In this document: piece by piece, positions 1 to 11,475 of the stretch
Layout: the number at the start of each line of letters is the position of its first letter
Numbering within the stretch: the stretch's first letter is position 1
NCBI RefSeq assembly: GCF_963678635.1
Contig: NC_087069.1
Location: forward strand, 54,542,928 to 54,606,927
Origin: Symsagittifera roscoffensis
Lineage: Eukaryota > Xenacoelomorpha > Acoela > Convolutidae
Direction: 5' to 3'
Length of the DNA stretch: 64,000 nt
The notes under the pieces: generated by a model
Told to the model about the DNA's origin: nothing
What the model saw: only the letters and a program-made list of their open reading frames with translations
Database searches by the model: none
Program-made: the position numbers and the translations under genes

Positions 1-2614
1 ATTTGATTATACGAGACTATAAGCTTTTGTAAACATAATCGCAACTAGTTTTTGCAAAGATATTCTTGTATATTTGTCACGGATATTGCCTAAAAATCCA
101 TTTCAAATGATTACTTAAGCCTATACTTGGATACAGATTGTAACAGCACAAGGTTCTCACTTAGATATTTGTTTACTTGACTAAATAGATTTTCTCTGTA
201 GCTACCCGGGTTGATCTCCATAAACCGAAAATGCTTATCTCACTTTTTCCACACCGAAATTGCTTAACATACAATTCCCTAGATCAAACGTATGAAAAAA
301 AAGTCAATCAAACAATTTTCAAACAATTTCAAAAAATCATTGAAAAAAGATTCAAACTATATATTTAGAAACCTGCGCGCTGAAACTACCAAAGTTCAAT
401 ATTAATAGTTCGATTTGACATAGCGTTCAAAACATCCAGAAATTCTTATTGAATTGACAACTTCGAATATTTTTTAAATATTAATTCAAAAGTTTGAGAA
501 AAGGATATATCACAATGCGATGAAAGAATTGGATTATGTATGCTTGGAGAATGTGTACATCAGAAAAACTGGTTTTTGGCGTCTGAAATAACTCCTCTCG
601 CATAGTTTTGGTTCATCTAGAAGTAGGCTTAGAAAACTGTTGCTCTCTCAAGAGCTGAGGGGTCTCGCCTACAGACAGATAATGATGAATTTGAGGTTCC
701 AATCTCTAAAACCCTCTGATTTTTCTCAGGTTACCTTCTCTGTTCAGAGACTGCACGTCTTATGGGGTAAGCTTAAACGCTAATTATGCCTCATTTGAGT
801 TTTTGAAAAACGTTTTCCAAACAATTTCCATATATGAAAAATTACTTATCTTACAATTTCCATACATGAAAAAAATGCTTATCCGAGAGATTTCTTACAA
901 CTTTCTGAATCTATGAAATTGTAGTAAATTGTAAGATACACATGCAACCAAATTGAAGTATACTGCTTTGATTGGCCAGATATTTCGGGTCTTTGATCTC
1001 AGAAATACCCACACTGTTTCTGTACGTTTTCAAATTAAGTTTTTAACCGTAAAAGAACAAGTGACCGACATTTACATGGATCGTGATAATTTTTGTCATT
1101 TTTTCTTTTAGGAAATTCTTCATCTTAAAGGCAAACTACGCTCTCAAAAAGCAAAAATTTTCATGTAAATTGTGAGTGATCTTTAGTTTCAAAAGGCACA
1201 TTATCTTTCTGATTTTCCCGCAATTTGAAGAGAAAAATCATCCATATAGTTTTTTTATATGATTTAACTTAAAGAAAAAAGTGCCCATCGCTAACTATTT
1301 TTGAATTAAGAATTTTCGTGACGATCTATTTCTTTATTCAAATTTTGGGAGTTGAAAATTTTTCAATTATTTTCAATCAATTTTGTTTTGTGTTCCTTAA
1401 GTTCTTCTACACTTTTCGCGCACTCTAGATTGAAGAAAAATCTTGTCAATTCTTGGTTGCAGGTATCTTTGTGCAATATTTGTACAACCAAGTAAAAGCA
1501 CGATAAATCGTGATAGTTGTTACCACACGCCTTTTCTTTTGCTCAGTGTTTTTTAAAGTGATTTGCAGAGCGTTTTCCAATTCAATAAAAAGCAAAAAGT
1601 GAATTTGGTTTTTTTTGTCGCTGATTCAATCAGCTTGATCCCTTGCCAATGCAACCTACAATTGCTTAACTTGTTAACCTATTGATTACTTGACCAATTT
1701 AAATCTAAGACCTTTTGAATCTGAAGAAACCAAAAATAAAACTTCCTGATATCGCATTCCGATTCTAAAACAACCAATTGCAAAAAAAAACATTTATATT
1801 GATTGTTCGCGTGTGTTTTACCATTTAGAGTTCTAGAGGAGGTATTTCGAATAAATCAAAGTCAAATTATCTTTCCAAACAATCCAGCAAAAATGATCTT
1901 CGATCATAATTGATCTTAACAACTTGACGTGCCGGTAGCAAATATTATCCTTAAACTTAAGTTGATAGACCTGTTGATAGAAATCAAATTGATAGAAAAA
2001 CAAGTGTATTAGTTGTTTCTCTCAAGCTCCAGTTGAATTGCCACAAAGATCAATTCTAATACGATTGGGCTCCAAATTAGTGTAATCGATTGCTCTGTTA
2101 TCAAAATGGAAAACTGAATCGGAATCGTGGCTTAAAAAGCTTCAATTTGATATAATAGTTCAACAAAAAACATCAAACGTTTGATATAACAGCTTAAAAC
2201 ATACTTTATGTCCAAAAAATTTTAAATTTACTGAAGCGGTTGGTACGAAAATGTATATTTAAGAGTCCGTGAACGTAGTTAAGATTCTTTATTAGGCCGT
2301 GATTATATGTTTTCCCAGAAAGGGGCACAAAAATGATCACGCTCAAGATCTGATTTTTTTTTGCGGTTTAACTTTACTTTTACCATTCAACTAGTTAAAA
2401 GTAAAGCACACTCCACAAATGAAAGGTTTCAACACAAACTCGGCAAAAAGAATATCTTAGCCTCAATATGGTTGGGAAAACCGAAGTTTGAATTTGACTT
2501 TTAAAATTCAAGTTTAATTTTTGAAAACTTTTCCAACACGCAAAACTGTAAATGTCACCAAAATTGCAATCAACCTCTAGTTTCATAAGTAAATTTTTTT
2601 TTCCCAGCCATTCT
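1..2614. other. AT-rich non-coding stretch
   Basis: No reading frame with protein-like composition and no RNA gene is visible. The stretch is AT-rich with many short A and T runs. It contains the first copy of a diverged dispersed repeat (393-510) and a copy of a second one near 2261-2325. I see nothing else that can be named. Confidence 0.6.
393..510. repeat. Diverged dispersed repeat, copy 1
   Basis: This stretch aligns with 5797-5895: both begin with a gtcaatattaa/gttcaatattaa block, continue with agttcgattt, a tagcgtt block and an attgaa..ac..ctt..aata block. The copies differ at many positions, so they are old. No coding potential is seen. Confidence 0.55.
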
Positions 2615-2790
2615 AAGGCCAAACTCTGGATTTTGCGATTTAACATAGATTTCGCAACATTTCTTTGATTTTCCAGCAGTCTTTCGTTTTCTTTGATTGT
2701 TCAATTTAAACATGATTAATGACTTATCTCTGGATACCAGAAACTTACACTCATCAAATTGAGCAAATACCCAATGTACAGTTTGGCCTC
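2615..2790 (+). mobile_element. MITE-like element, copy 1
   Basis: The ends are inverted repeats: the left begins aaggccaaactctgg and the right ends ccaatgtacagtttggcctc. The interior shows the same order of blocks as the copy at 10135-10316 (ttcgcaaca, ctttcgttt, ctttgat, ttcaa..tttaaa, tctctgga). It is about 176 bp and has no reading frame, as expected for a non-autonomous DNA transposon remnant. The superfamily is unknown. Confidence 0.65.
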
Positions 2791-3499
2791 GAAATGACGG
2801 AATGAAATATTGACTTTTTTTTACTTTTCTCAATTTATTTTTGTTTTATCAAAGAAAACAAAATCGATTTTCTTAAATTTCAAAGAGCTTCAAAGTGCTT
2901 TGTTATTTTTAAAATCGAAAGTTCCTTCAGCTTGAGCCACGGAAACTAAACCTACATATGGAAAAATTTCGAAACCTTTTAATCATTCTTTGTGATTGTG
3001 ATTGCAACAAAGACACAACGAACTTTTTTATCCACATGTGGCTAACCATACTGACAAACTTTTAAAATCGGTTTTAAAAAATTCAATTTTGTATAAAAAG
3101 TGAACTTAAGAAAGCTCATTCACAAACGCAAATAGATTTAGAATGACTTATACAAACTTAACGTTCAAAAAGACGTTTTTTGCCTATTTTGGTCTTGTAT
3201 ATTTTTCTTTATCACGGAAATTTTGATGTAGAAGCTCAAATCGTTTCTTGATGGTTGGATCAGCTTTGTTTGTTTTTGGTCTGCTGATGAAAAATTCTGC
3301 TTAGTTTTTTTTGTGACGGGTTAGTTCACATTTTGGGCCATTCTTTGTTTTTTTTGTCTTCCAGGGGCGCTACGACCATATCATCTGCGATATGGAAATT
3401 ATTTCCTAAAAGAACGTTTGCTACCATATAATAACTTCCCAATCTATTTTTATACTTTTTTTATCAGATCTCCGTCATATTCAATCAAAAACTCATTAC

Positions 3500-3650
3500 G
3501 AGGCCAAATTGTGCATTTTGTGCATTTTAGGCGGTTTCCGCAACAAGAACGCTCCTTTTGTTCTTCTTTTGTTCTTTACTTTCCATTGATCGTTCCGACA
3601 AAATTTTTACATGTTTAAAGACATGTCTCTGGAATCTCGGAACGTACAGA
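3500..3650 (+). mobile_element. MITE-like element, copy 2, right end missing
   Basis: It starts with the left terminal sequence gaggccaaattgtgcatttt and follows the copy at 10135 through the gattgatcgttccgacaaaa-type block and the tctctggaat block. The right terminal repeat found in the other copies is absent, so this copy is truncated or diverged after about 3650. Confidence 0.6.
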
Positions 3651-4442
3651 AATTGCTGTATCTTGCTACAATAATATGTTATTCCAAACATACAAAACTA
3701 TTATCCATAACATCCAACAAAAGTTTTTACCGAAATGATTGTAGCAGACGACCTCAAACTTATTGTAGCAGTCAGAATTCTAAATTGACACAGTAAAAAC
3801 AACATTTCTGCTACCCACTGTAAAAATCTGAGTTTTAATCAAGTCATTTTAAGAAAACTAATAATCATAATTGTGAAGTTTAACAACAAAGATAAACCAT
3901 TTTAAATAAAAATACTGAGATGAAAAATATTATTGAGTAAAAAATATATATATTATAATGGACACAAAAAAAGCTCGCATATAATCAAAGATTGTAGTAT
4001 AAATCAACATAAAAATTCAAGATTTTCACCAAAGATTGAACGGTTTTTTTTTACAAATTTTTAACAGGTTACACAGTTCAACCGTATTTAACCCATATCG
4101 AGCAATTTGACGAAGAAACCCAATTTATTTAAATAAATTAGATTGCGGTTTTAACAAAGGTTTAAGAGTAATAAACGTAGTGAGGACCCTTACATAGGTC
4201 TTGTTGATTTTTTATTTGTTTTGTTTAGGAAAAAGTCTTAGAGTTTTGATGCAATTGGGTATAAGGCACTTTTTGAGTTCAACTGAAATTCATCCGCTGA
4301 AAGTAACGTAAATAGCACTTTCCAAATACGAACGTGGAAATGGCGCGGAAAAACGTGAAAAAATTTCTAGTTCCGATAGTGGAATGAAAACTTCACCTAC
4401 TGATCCATTTTTCTCAAATTATGTTCTTGTTATCAAAAAGCG

Positions 4443-4562
4443 TCAATAATTAATCGTTCTGAAAATTCAAAGAGCTGGAAAGCATCTATTTTTTTCTTCG
4501 AAACTCGGAATTTGAGTTTTTTCTACAAAATCAGCGTTTTTTTTAAAGTTTATTTGCGTTCG
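4443..4562. repeat. Diverged direct repeat, pair with 5069-5196
   Basis: Both segments contain a tgttctaaaaattcaaagagct-type block, a catcta..tttttt block, a gagattttttc-type block, then gttt followed by tttatttgcgttcg or tttacttgcgctc. They lie about 620 bp apart in the same orientation. They are diverged and non-coding. Confidence 0.55.
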
Positions 4563-5068
4563 TTTTTCTTTTCAAAGTTTTGATTGGCTATGTTGTTTAC
4601 CTGCATTCATTACTCTTTACTAATGCTTGATTAACTATGTTTAAAATTAGAAGTCAATTAATCCTGATTTTTAACATCAAATTCCTTTGTCGAAGAACAG
4701 CAGATTTGAACAATAAGTTCCAGGAGAAAAAACTTTAAAAAGGTTGAAGAGAAAAAAAAGAAATAAATAACTCCCCTTATTTTGATCACCGCTCATTCTT
4801 ATTTCTCCACGACCGACAGCATCCGTAAGTTATGGACACTCTGTGCATGCATGATATATAGCCCGTCTAACCGATAATGCTACAATCACATTTTAACCAT
4901 TTCATATATTTTATACTGAGAGTGGTTCCAGTGTTTTGCCGACAAAAAGTTCTCATGAGGTGAACAAGATTGACCCAATAATCACAGTGAGGATTTTTTG
5001 CAGTAAAACCAAAAAAAATAATTTCCCGAAAAATTGAGTGTAACGCCATTTAAAAATGAGTTTTTAAA

Positions 5069-5196
5069 AAGCGCCATTAAAAATTGTTCTAAAAATTCAA
5101 AGAGCTTACAGAACATCTAGTTTTTTCTTTGTAATTCGAAAATTGAGATTTTTTCAAGAAAAATTTTAGTGTTTTTTTAATGTTTACTTGCGCTCA
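5069..5196. repeat. Diverged direct repeat, second copy
   Basis: This is the partner of 4443-4562, with the same block order and orientation. It has no reading frame. Confidence 0.55.
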
Positions 5197-5796
5197 TTAC
5201 TTATGTTTTATTAATTTCGTGATATAAAATCATCTGTCTGATACCCAAGCCAATCAAGAGCGAAAAATAAAGAATAGCGCGTGAATATTTAATTCAGCAC
5301 AACAAAAAAAAACCTACCAAAAAGTCGATGGTAATTGTTTGATTGTGATTTAGCTTCAAAAACAGCGAAAAAAGTTTGAAAATTTCATTTAGTTGTTAGA
5401 CAAATGCTCTGCAGTTCTAGACAAGGACTTATCTATTCAGACTATTTTCACTGAGAAAGAATAAAGTTTAATAACAAATCACTTCACAGAAACTAATCAA
5501 ATTATACCGATAATTCTACAACAAAATCAATTATTGGAAGAACAACCGATAGTAGCAATGTTGTTTTTGCTTTGAATACTCAGAAACCAACCAACATGAA
5601 TTTAAGCTTTTTGTTGGAAATTGGAGAAGACTGGTTTTAAGTTCTGTTTGGTTCTTTGCTATGGTAGACTTTTTCATTTTGGATTGTATCTTGTTTTTCT
5701 GTCCGTTCAGCGATGCTATCTTTGGCATTATGCATTCTGCTTTCTAAGAATTCTGAATTCAATATAGAAATCTGCTTTCTGAAACACCCTACTAAA

Positions 5797-5895
5797 GGTC
5801 AATATTAAAAGTTCGATTTGATTTAGCGTTTAAATCAGCCTGAAAATGCGCATTGAAGTGACTACTTTGAATAATTTTTTAAAATAACAAATTCG
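5797..5895. repeat. Diverged dispersed repeat, copy 2
   Basis: This is the partner of 393-510, in the same orientation, with an agttcgatttgat core. Confidence 0.5.
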
Positions 5896-5933
5896 TTTTA
5901 AAAAATTTCACGATTAAAAAAATTACTTTATCG

Positions 5934-6451
5934 TTCCGACTTTCGATACGAAAGTAACGGAATATTTGTGCTCGGGGTGGGTTTATTTTTCTTCAGACAA
6001 ATTTCGACTTTTTAACTAGCCGTTTTTGACGGAACTTTTTTATATCATTCGAAAGGTATTGTTGTCCTGGGCTTAAATTTGAAAAAATATTTCACCTGTG
6101 ATCATTTTTCATAAAGTTATGGGGGTTTAAAGATTGCCATTTTGGCCAATTTGGGACAACCAACGCGCGATATACTTCGAGCTATTAACGCGTAAACGAG
6201 ATTTAATCCGTCTTAGAAATCGTTCCAAATTGGTTCAAGGAAGCTTATATGCCTTAATTGATTTGTTAGTAGGAGCAAAATCTATCACTTAGTACTTATT
6301 ATGACGTGTGGGGGGATGACTTAAAAAAAATTTTAGAAAAAAAAATTCATTTTTTTTATTACATTTATTTTTTTAATGTTAATACTGCTCCGTAAAACTT
6401 AAAAAGCAGTCAGAACATTCAGAGATTCGCCCTGATACGAGCAGTCTTGTA
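5934..6451 (+). repeat. Dispersed ~520-bp repeat (GAGCAGTCTTGT family), copy 1
   Basis: The unit starts ttccgactttcgatac and ends gatacgagcagtcttgt. It matches 49701-50232 along its full length, sharing aagtaacggaatatttgtgc, agacaaatttcgac, aacgcgcgatata and ttaatccgtcttagaaatcg. No protein is encoded and clear terminal inverted repeats are not seen. In other copies the 3' part contains the hairpin cagggcttcgccctg; here it is mutated (agagattcgccctg). Confidence 0.75.
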
Positions 6452-8248
6452 TCATTTAGAAACCGAAAATCGGAAAAACTATAAATTTTTTGGAAGAGTG
6501 CAACAATTTCTCAGACCCAAATCAAATATAAAAAACAAACCGCACATCAATCGGATCAAAAAAAGGATAAGTTTAATCAGTTTAAGATTTCAGGCTTTCC
6601 AGCAGGTCCCGGATAAAGCGAATCTTCGGAGTTTCTTTTATTTTAATGCTTCTCGCTTGCGAGCGCGATCAGAAATGGATCTCACGCACTAATCGCTTTT
6701 GACAGTAATTTATAGGATCAATTGAGATCTCGAAAAAAAATTAACTATAGATCAATTTTGAATTACAATTTTGCGAATCTGTCATACAAAAAACTGAATA
6801 AAAAACAATATAATCTCTTTGAAAATAATCTAAGAGCTAGCAAGCTAGTCCCATCTCACGAGAAGAAATTGATTTTTCCTTTCACATTTTTGATGTACAC
6901 TTTGCGAACGTTTTACTTTCGCACTAGTCTCGAGCTGATTCTAAGACAACCTAGTATTGGTTTTTTTGCCGTTGAACTTAAAGAGTTCTCAAAACTGTCT
7001 CAAATTTTAATTCTAGTTTTAAAATAACAGCAGTTCAAATGAAAAATTTTTATCTGACAGAGAGTATGAAATTTCGAACAATTTTTTCATAGAGCATCGA
7101 AAAGGAATTTATTTTTTTCTGTTTTTAGTTTTGTACTTCTAGTTGCAATTATTGTAACAATAAGCTAAGTTTTTGTGAAACTATTAAATTATATAAACGT
7201 GAACTTCGAGAAGTTCAATTCTTATTTAAACAGTAGTCCTTTGATATTTCCAACTTTGTTCTTTTTCATCTCCTTATATTAGTAAATAAGCGTCGGTGAA
7301 CATGGTTCAGACTCTTATAAAGGTCGTGACATTTTTTCAGGATAAATTTTAAAATTTGTTCGGCTCAATTTTACGCTTTCGCAATTCGACTTATTTCTAA
7401 AATCTGTTCATTTTTTTTATTAAAAGGAAAGCGAAGTCCACGATAGAACAGCAAATGCTGATTAGAAGAAAAAACTTGTTCAACTTCTAGTTTTGAACAT
7501 AATTTTTTTTTCAAAGATCAAGCGGAACAAGGACGTCATCGATTGACACAGTTTTCTCAATGTGGTTTATTTAAATGAAAAATTAGTCAATTATAATTTG
7601 TTTCAGAAAAGCAGAGCTTATAAATTCATCTTTTCACTTGTTTTTAAGAAGTTTTTTTCAATAATCTATCCTCTGCTCGAAATAACATAGTAAATGAAAA
7701 AAAATAAGTCTCGATGAACGTTATCGCAAAAATCACAAAGTGTCAAGGAACGTTGTGAATACAGTTATTTGTTTTTGCTCCTGATTTAACCAGAAAAAGA
7801 TCTGGAATTGTGTTGACACCAAATGTCTACGTTTGCTATTAGAAAAGTGATTTGTTTCTAGTTTAATTCAAACTCCTTTTTTAGAACAGGACAAATAACG
7901 ATCTCTACTTGAGAATTTGGAAAAGCCGCTAAAAATTCAAATTTTCGGTTTGCAAATGTTGTTTTGAGTTTATAGAGTTTCCAGTGGAATGATAAATTTT
8001 CCTAGTCATTTATTTTTTTCAATTTGGCAAAAAAAACTTATGTTTTTCAAAAATTGGGCCATCATAAACTGTTTTTAAAAGTCTTTTTTTTTCCATGAAA
8101 CTCGAAAGTAGAAAATATTCGAAAACTAGTGAATCACTTTGTCACAAAAACTCACCTTTTCATACTTTTTTTACTTCTTTGTAAGCGGATATTGACTTAT
8201 TTAACCTTAACCATGAACAAATTTTTCGAAGTTTTTTTTTCGATAACA

Positions 8249-8389
8249 AAGATTTGTTCGTTTACGATAAAAATTCTGCGGGATAAATGAAATTAATCGC
8301 ATCATTTCTGTAATTAGCCCAGCAACAGATGGTATTCACAAGATTGAATTTAATTATTTTCAGCTGGTTGTTCAATGGTTAAACCTAAA
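8249..8389 (+). repeat. Dispersed repeat, pair with 9735-9887
   Basis: Shares agatttgttc, tttacgataaaaatt, tcatttctgtaattagccca, agattgaatt and tggttaaacctaaa with 9735-9887 in the same orientation. The open frame over the second copy is not kept here, so a coding role is unlikely. Confidence 0.6.
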
Positions 8390-9048
8390 TAAAAGGATTA
8401 TGTAATTTAACAACATAAAAGTAAGTTGAGTAAAATGTACGAGTCATTTTACAGAAAAGTAGAGGTAAAACCGTTACAATATATAAATCCACAAGCAAAG
8501 TTGAATCAACGCAAATTTATGAAAGTAAAAAATTTGTGAAAAGTAAAACGGTTATGCGACGTCAGTTTTAAGTATCAATCAATGAAGTGGAGACACTCAT
8601 CTGTCTAACATTGAGTTTTTCTCAGGTTTTTATCCTTCGTTTTATTTTAAATTTTTATTACAGGATTGTCAAATAACGATTTACAAACGATTTGTCGTTC
8701 AAGTTGATTTTGAATTTGAGATGGCAAAAACTGGGACAAAAAACGTATTGGTTTAATTTTATTGAAATTTCATCAAAAACGCTCATCGAATTTCTTTAAA
8801 CTTCCCTGAAGTTTAAGACCGCAGATTTTTGTTATGTTATCAATAGATTGGTTGGTTCAATTGGTCAATTTTTCACTTAGCTATTTTTTATTTAGATAAC
8901 TTTGAAATCCCATGGAGAAACTAGGGAGTTTTCTGGACTTCCTCTATTGTTACGGAACATTTCACTGATTCAGTTATATGCCAAAGAGCAGCCAGGTAAG
9001 ATGATGTAATCACAATGAGTTTTTTCGAGGAAAAAGATTGAGTGTTTT

Positions 9049-9180
9049 TAAGAGTAATGAACGTAGTCAGTACTCTTTTTTATTGATATGGTTAATTTTT
9101 TGTTTGTTCGATTTTTCAAGAAACAATCTTGAAGTTTGTCCGCGCTCAGCTTTGATTTCTAGCAAATTGACTTCTCATTA
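9049..9180 (+). repeat. Dispersed repeat with GAACGTAGT core, best of four copies
   Basis: A block reading aagagtaatgaacgtagtca, followed by a pyrimidine-rich run and a block near cttgaag/cttagag, recurs in diverged form near 2261-2325, 4165-4235 and 7288-7345. All are in the same orientation within 7 kb. They are non-coding and old. The region 6452-10134 otherwise holds nothing I can name. Confidence 0.45.
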
Positions 9181-9734
9181 CCATTTAATTTAAGTTCATT
9201 TAATTTGTTCATGACAAGAATAGTTCAACTATCAAGCAGCAGAAGTGGAATTTTCGAGCAGCTATACATTAGTTTAATTCATTAGTTTCGAAAATGGAAT
9301 TTAAAATACAGATTTTCCAATGAACTAAAAAAGTTAATTGATGCAGTTTCCTCGTTTTGGGTTAATTTTATCAAAAGAATATGATTCATTATTTGTTTTT
9401 GAACATCTTTTAATTTTCCCCTATTTTAGGTCTGTGGTATTTGCGTCAAAAAGTGATAAAATCAAAAAAACGTTTGTTCATTTTTCCTCCTACGCCTTGT
9501 TGTAGATGAAGTTTCAGTTCCGCGTCTGTAAATTTAATTTTTGGAACAATATTCTGTCATTTCGTTGTAACTTTTAGTTCCTTCTGTCGCTTAGACTATA
9601 ACAAACTCAACAAAATTGCGTTCAAATAATGCAAAATCGGCCAAATAAAAACATTCAAGCTATAATAAGTGCTCATATCTAAAATCTTCTTTATTTGATT
9701 GCAGGGGATCTTTAACTTTTGGATAAATTAATAA

Positions 9735-9887
9735 AAGATTTGTTCATTTACGATAAAAATTGTGCGGGAAAATTGAAATATAATCGCTTCATTTCTGTAA
9801 TTAGCCCAGCAATAGAAGGCATTCAGAAGATTGAATTCGAGCTGGTTGTTTTATTTTCAGCTGGTTGTTTAATGGTTAAACCTAAAC
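9735..9887 (+). repeat. Dispersed repeat, second copy
   Basis: This is the partner of 8249-8389. A 63-codon open frame runs across it from a TTG codon, but the other copy does not keep it, so I treat it as chance. Confidence 0.6.
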
Positions 9888-10134
9888 ATTCCAATGAGAG
9901 TGAGAATTAACAAACCTTTGAGATTTGAAGATCAGGTCAATGAACATCAATAATTCATCAACGGCGGGTGCTCTTTTTCTTTCACTTTTATCGCTTTTCT
10001 TAATATGAACTCAACCCTGGTAATACTCGGTCACTATCTTTGAAAATTGGATAAAGAGAAAGAATCTTAACACTTGCTTCGGGTACCAAAAAAAATAGAA
10101 TATTTGTGTTTAAATTCCGTTGTTTCTACATTAC

Positions 10135-10316
10135 GAGGCCAAACTGTGTATTTTGTGCATTGTAAGCGGATTCCGCAACAAGGACACTCCCTTTGTTCGG
10201 CTTTCGTTCTTTATTTTCCTTTGATCGTTCCGACAAAATTTTAACGTGTTTAAAAACTTGTCTCTGGAACATACAGACACAAAATCGTGCGCCTATCCAA
10301 TGCACAGTTTGGCCTC
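10135..10316 (+). mobile_element. MITE-like element, copy 3 (best preserved)
   Basis: 182 bp with terminal inverted repeats gaggccaaactgtgtatt (left) and aatgcacagtttggcctc (right), about 17 of 18 bases matching. TTA flanks the right end and lies one base outside the left end, so a TA/TTA target duplication is possible. No reading frame. Two other copies lie at 2615 and 3500 in the same orientation. Confidence 0.75.
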
Positions 10317-11035
10317 TTATTGTATTTTTTTGACTCTATTTGAGATTCTAAGATTTCAACAATGCTTTCTGACTTCTGAGTAGGGTTTTCTCCAATTTCT
10401 CTTTGTCTGGGCGCGATCATTGATTTCAACGCTGCTGTGTTTTGATTGTTCTGGATGGCTCACAATCTTACTAGTTCACAGCACGACAGTCTGCGTTTGG
10501 GTCTGCGTTTTCATGGCCGCCATTAGAGTTGTCTTTGTCAACGTTTTCATCTGCAGACTTATGAACCGATTTCGAAGGTTATCATGATTGAATTTTGTCT
10601 CTTAGTGGTAAACTGCGGTTTATCATGTTTAAGAGGGTTATCCTTTTTCTGGCAATGTCCGAAAAACGAGCAGAAGACTTAATAGTGTTGGCGCCAATAA
10701 AGTTAGAGCCGACGTGGAAAATGACTCTTTTCTTGGCCATTCCGATTGAATTGCACTCGTTCCTAGTTTCCTCAGTGGTAGTTGTCCTCGGCCATACCGA
10801 TTGAATTGCACTCGTTCCTAGTTTCCTCAGTGGTAGTTGTCCTCGGCCATTCCGATTGAATTGCACTCGTTCCTAGTTTCCTCAGTGGTAGTTGTCCTCG
10901 GCCATTCCGATTGAATTGCACTCGTTCCTAGTTTCCTCAGTGGTAGTTGTCCTCGGCCATTCCGATTGAATTGCACTCGTTCCTAGTTTCCTCAGTGGTA
11001 GTTGTCCTCGGCCATTCCGATTGAATTGCACTCGT

Positions 11036-11475
11036 TCCTAGTTTCCTCAGTGGTAGTTGTCCTCGGCCATTCCGATTGAATTGCACTCGCTCCTAGTTTC
11101 CTTAGTGGTAGTTGTCCTCGGCCATTCCGATTGAATTGCACTCGTTCCTAGTTTCCTCAGTGGTAGTTGTCCTCGGCCATTCCGATTGAATTGCACTCGT
11201 TCCTAGTTTCCTCAGTGGTAGTTGTCCTCGGCCATTCCGATTGAATTGCACTCGCTCCTAGTTTCCTTAGTGGTAGTTGTCCTCGGCCATACCGATTGAA
11301 TTGCACTCGTTCCTAGTTTCCTTAGTGGTAGTTGTCCTCGGCCATTCCGATTGAATTGCACTCGTTCCTAGTTTCCTCAGTGGTAGTTGTCCTCGGCCAT
11401 TCCGATTGAATTGCACTCGCTCCTAGTTTCCTTAGTGGTAGTTGTCCTCGGCCATTCCGATTGAATTGCACTCGT
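11036..11475. repeat. Three-unit (165-bp) higher-order repeat in the satellite
   Basis: A variant unit with ctcgctcctagtttccttag recurs with its diagnostic C at 11090, 11255 and 11420, exactly 165 bp apart. This shows local amplification of three-unit blocks rather than single units. Confidence 0.8.

Noticed and set aside
6722-7027. 101-codon plus-strand frame
   Set aside because: It starts at TTG, has no domain or splice context, and its composition follows the local AT bias.
10582-10866. Minus-strand frame running from the satellite into its flank (VIFHVGSNFIGANTIKSSAR)
   Set aside because: Its head is satellite translation; the flank part faintly recalls an SGNH-hydrolase motif but is too short to support.
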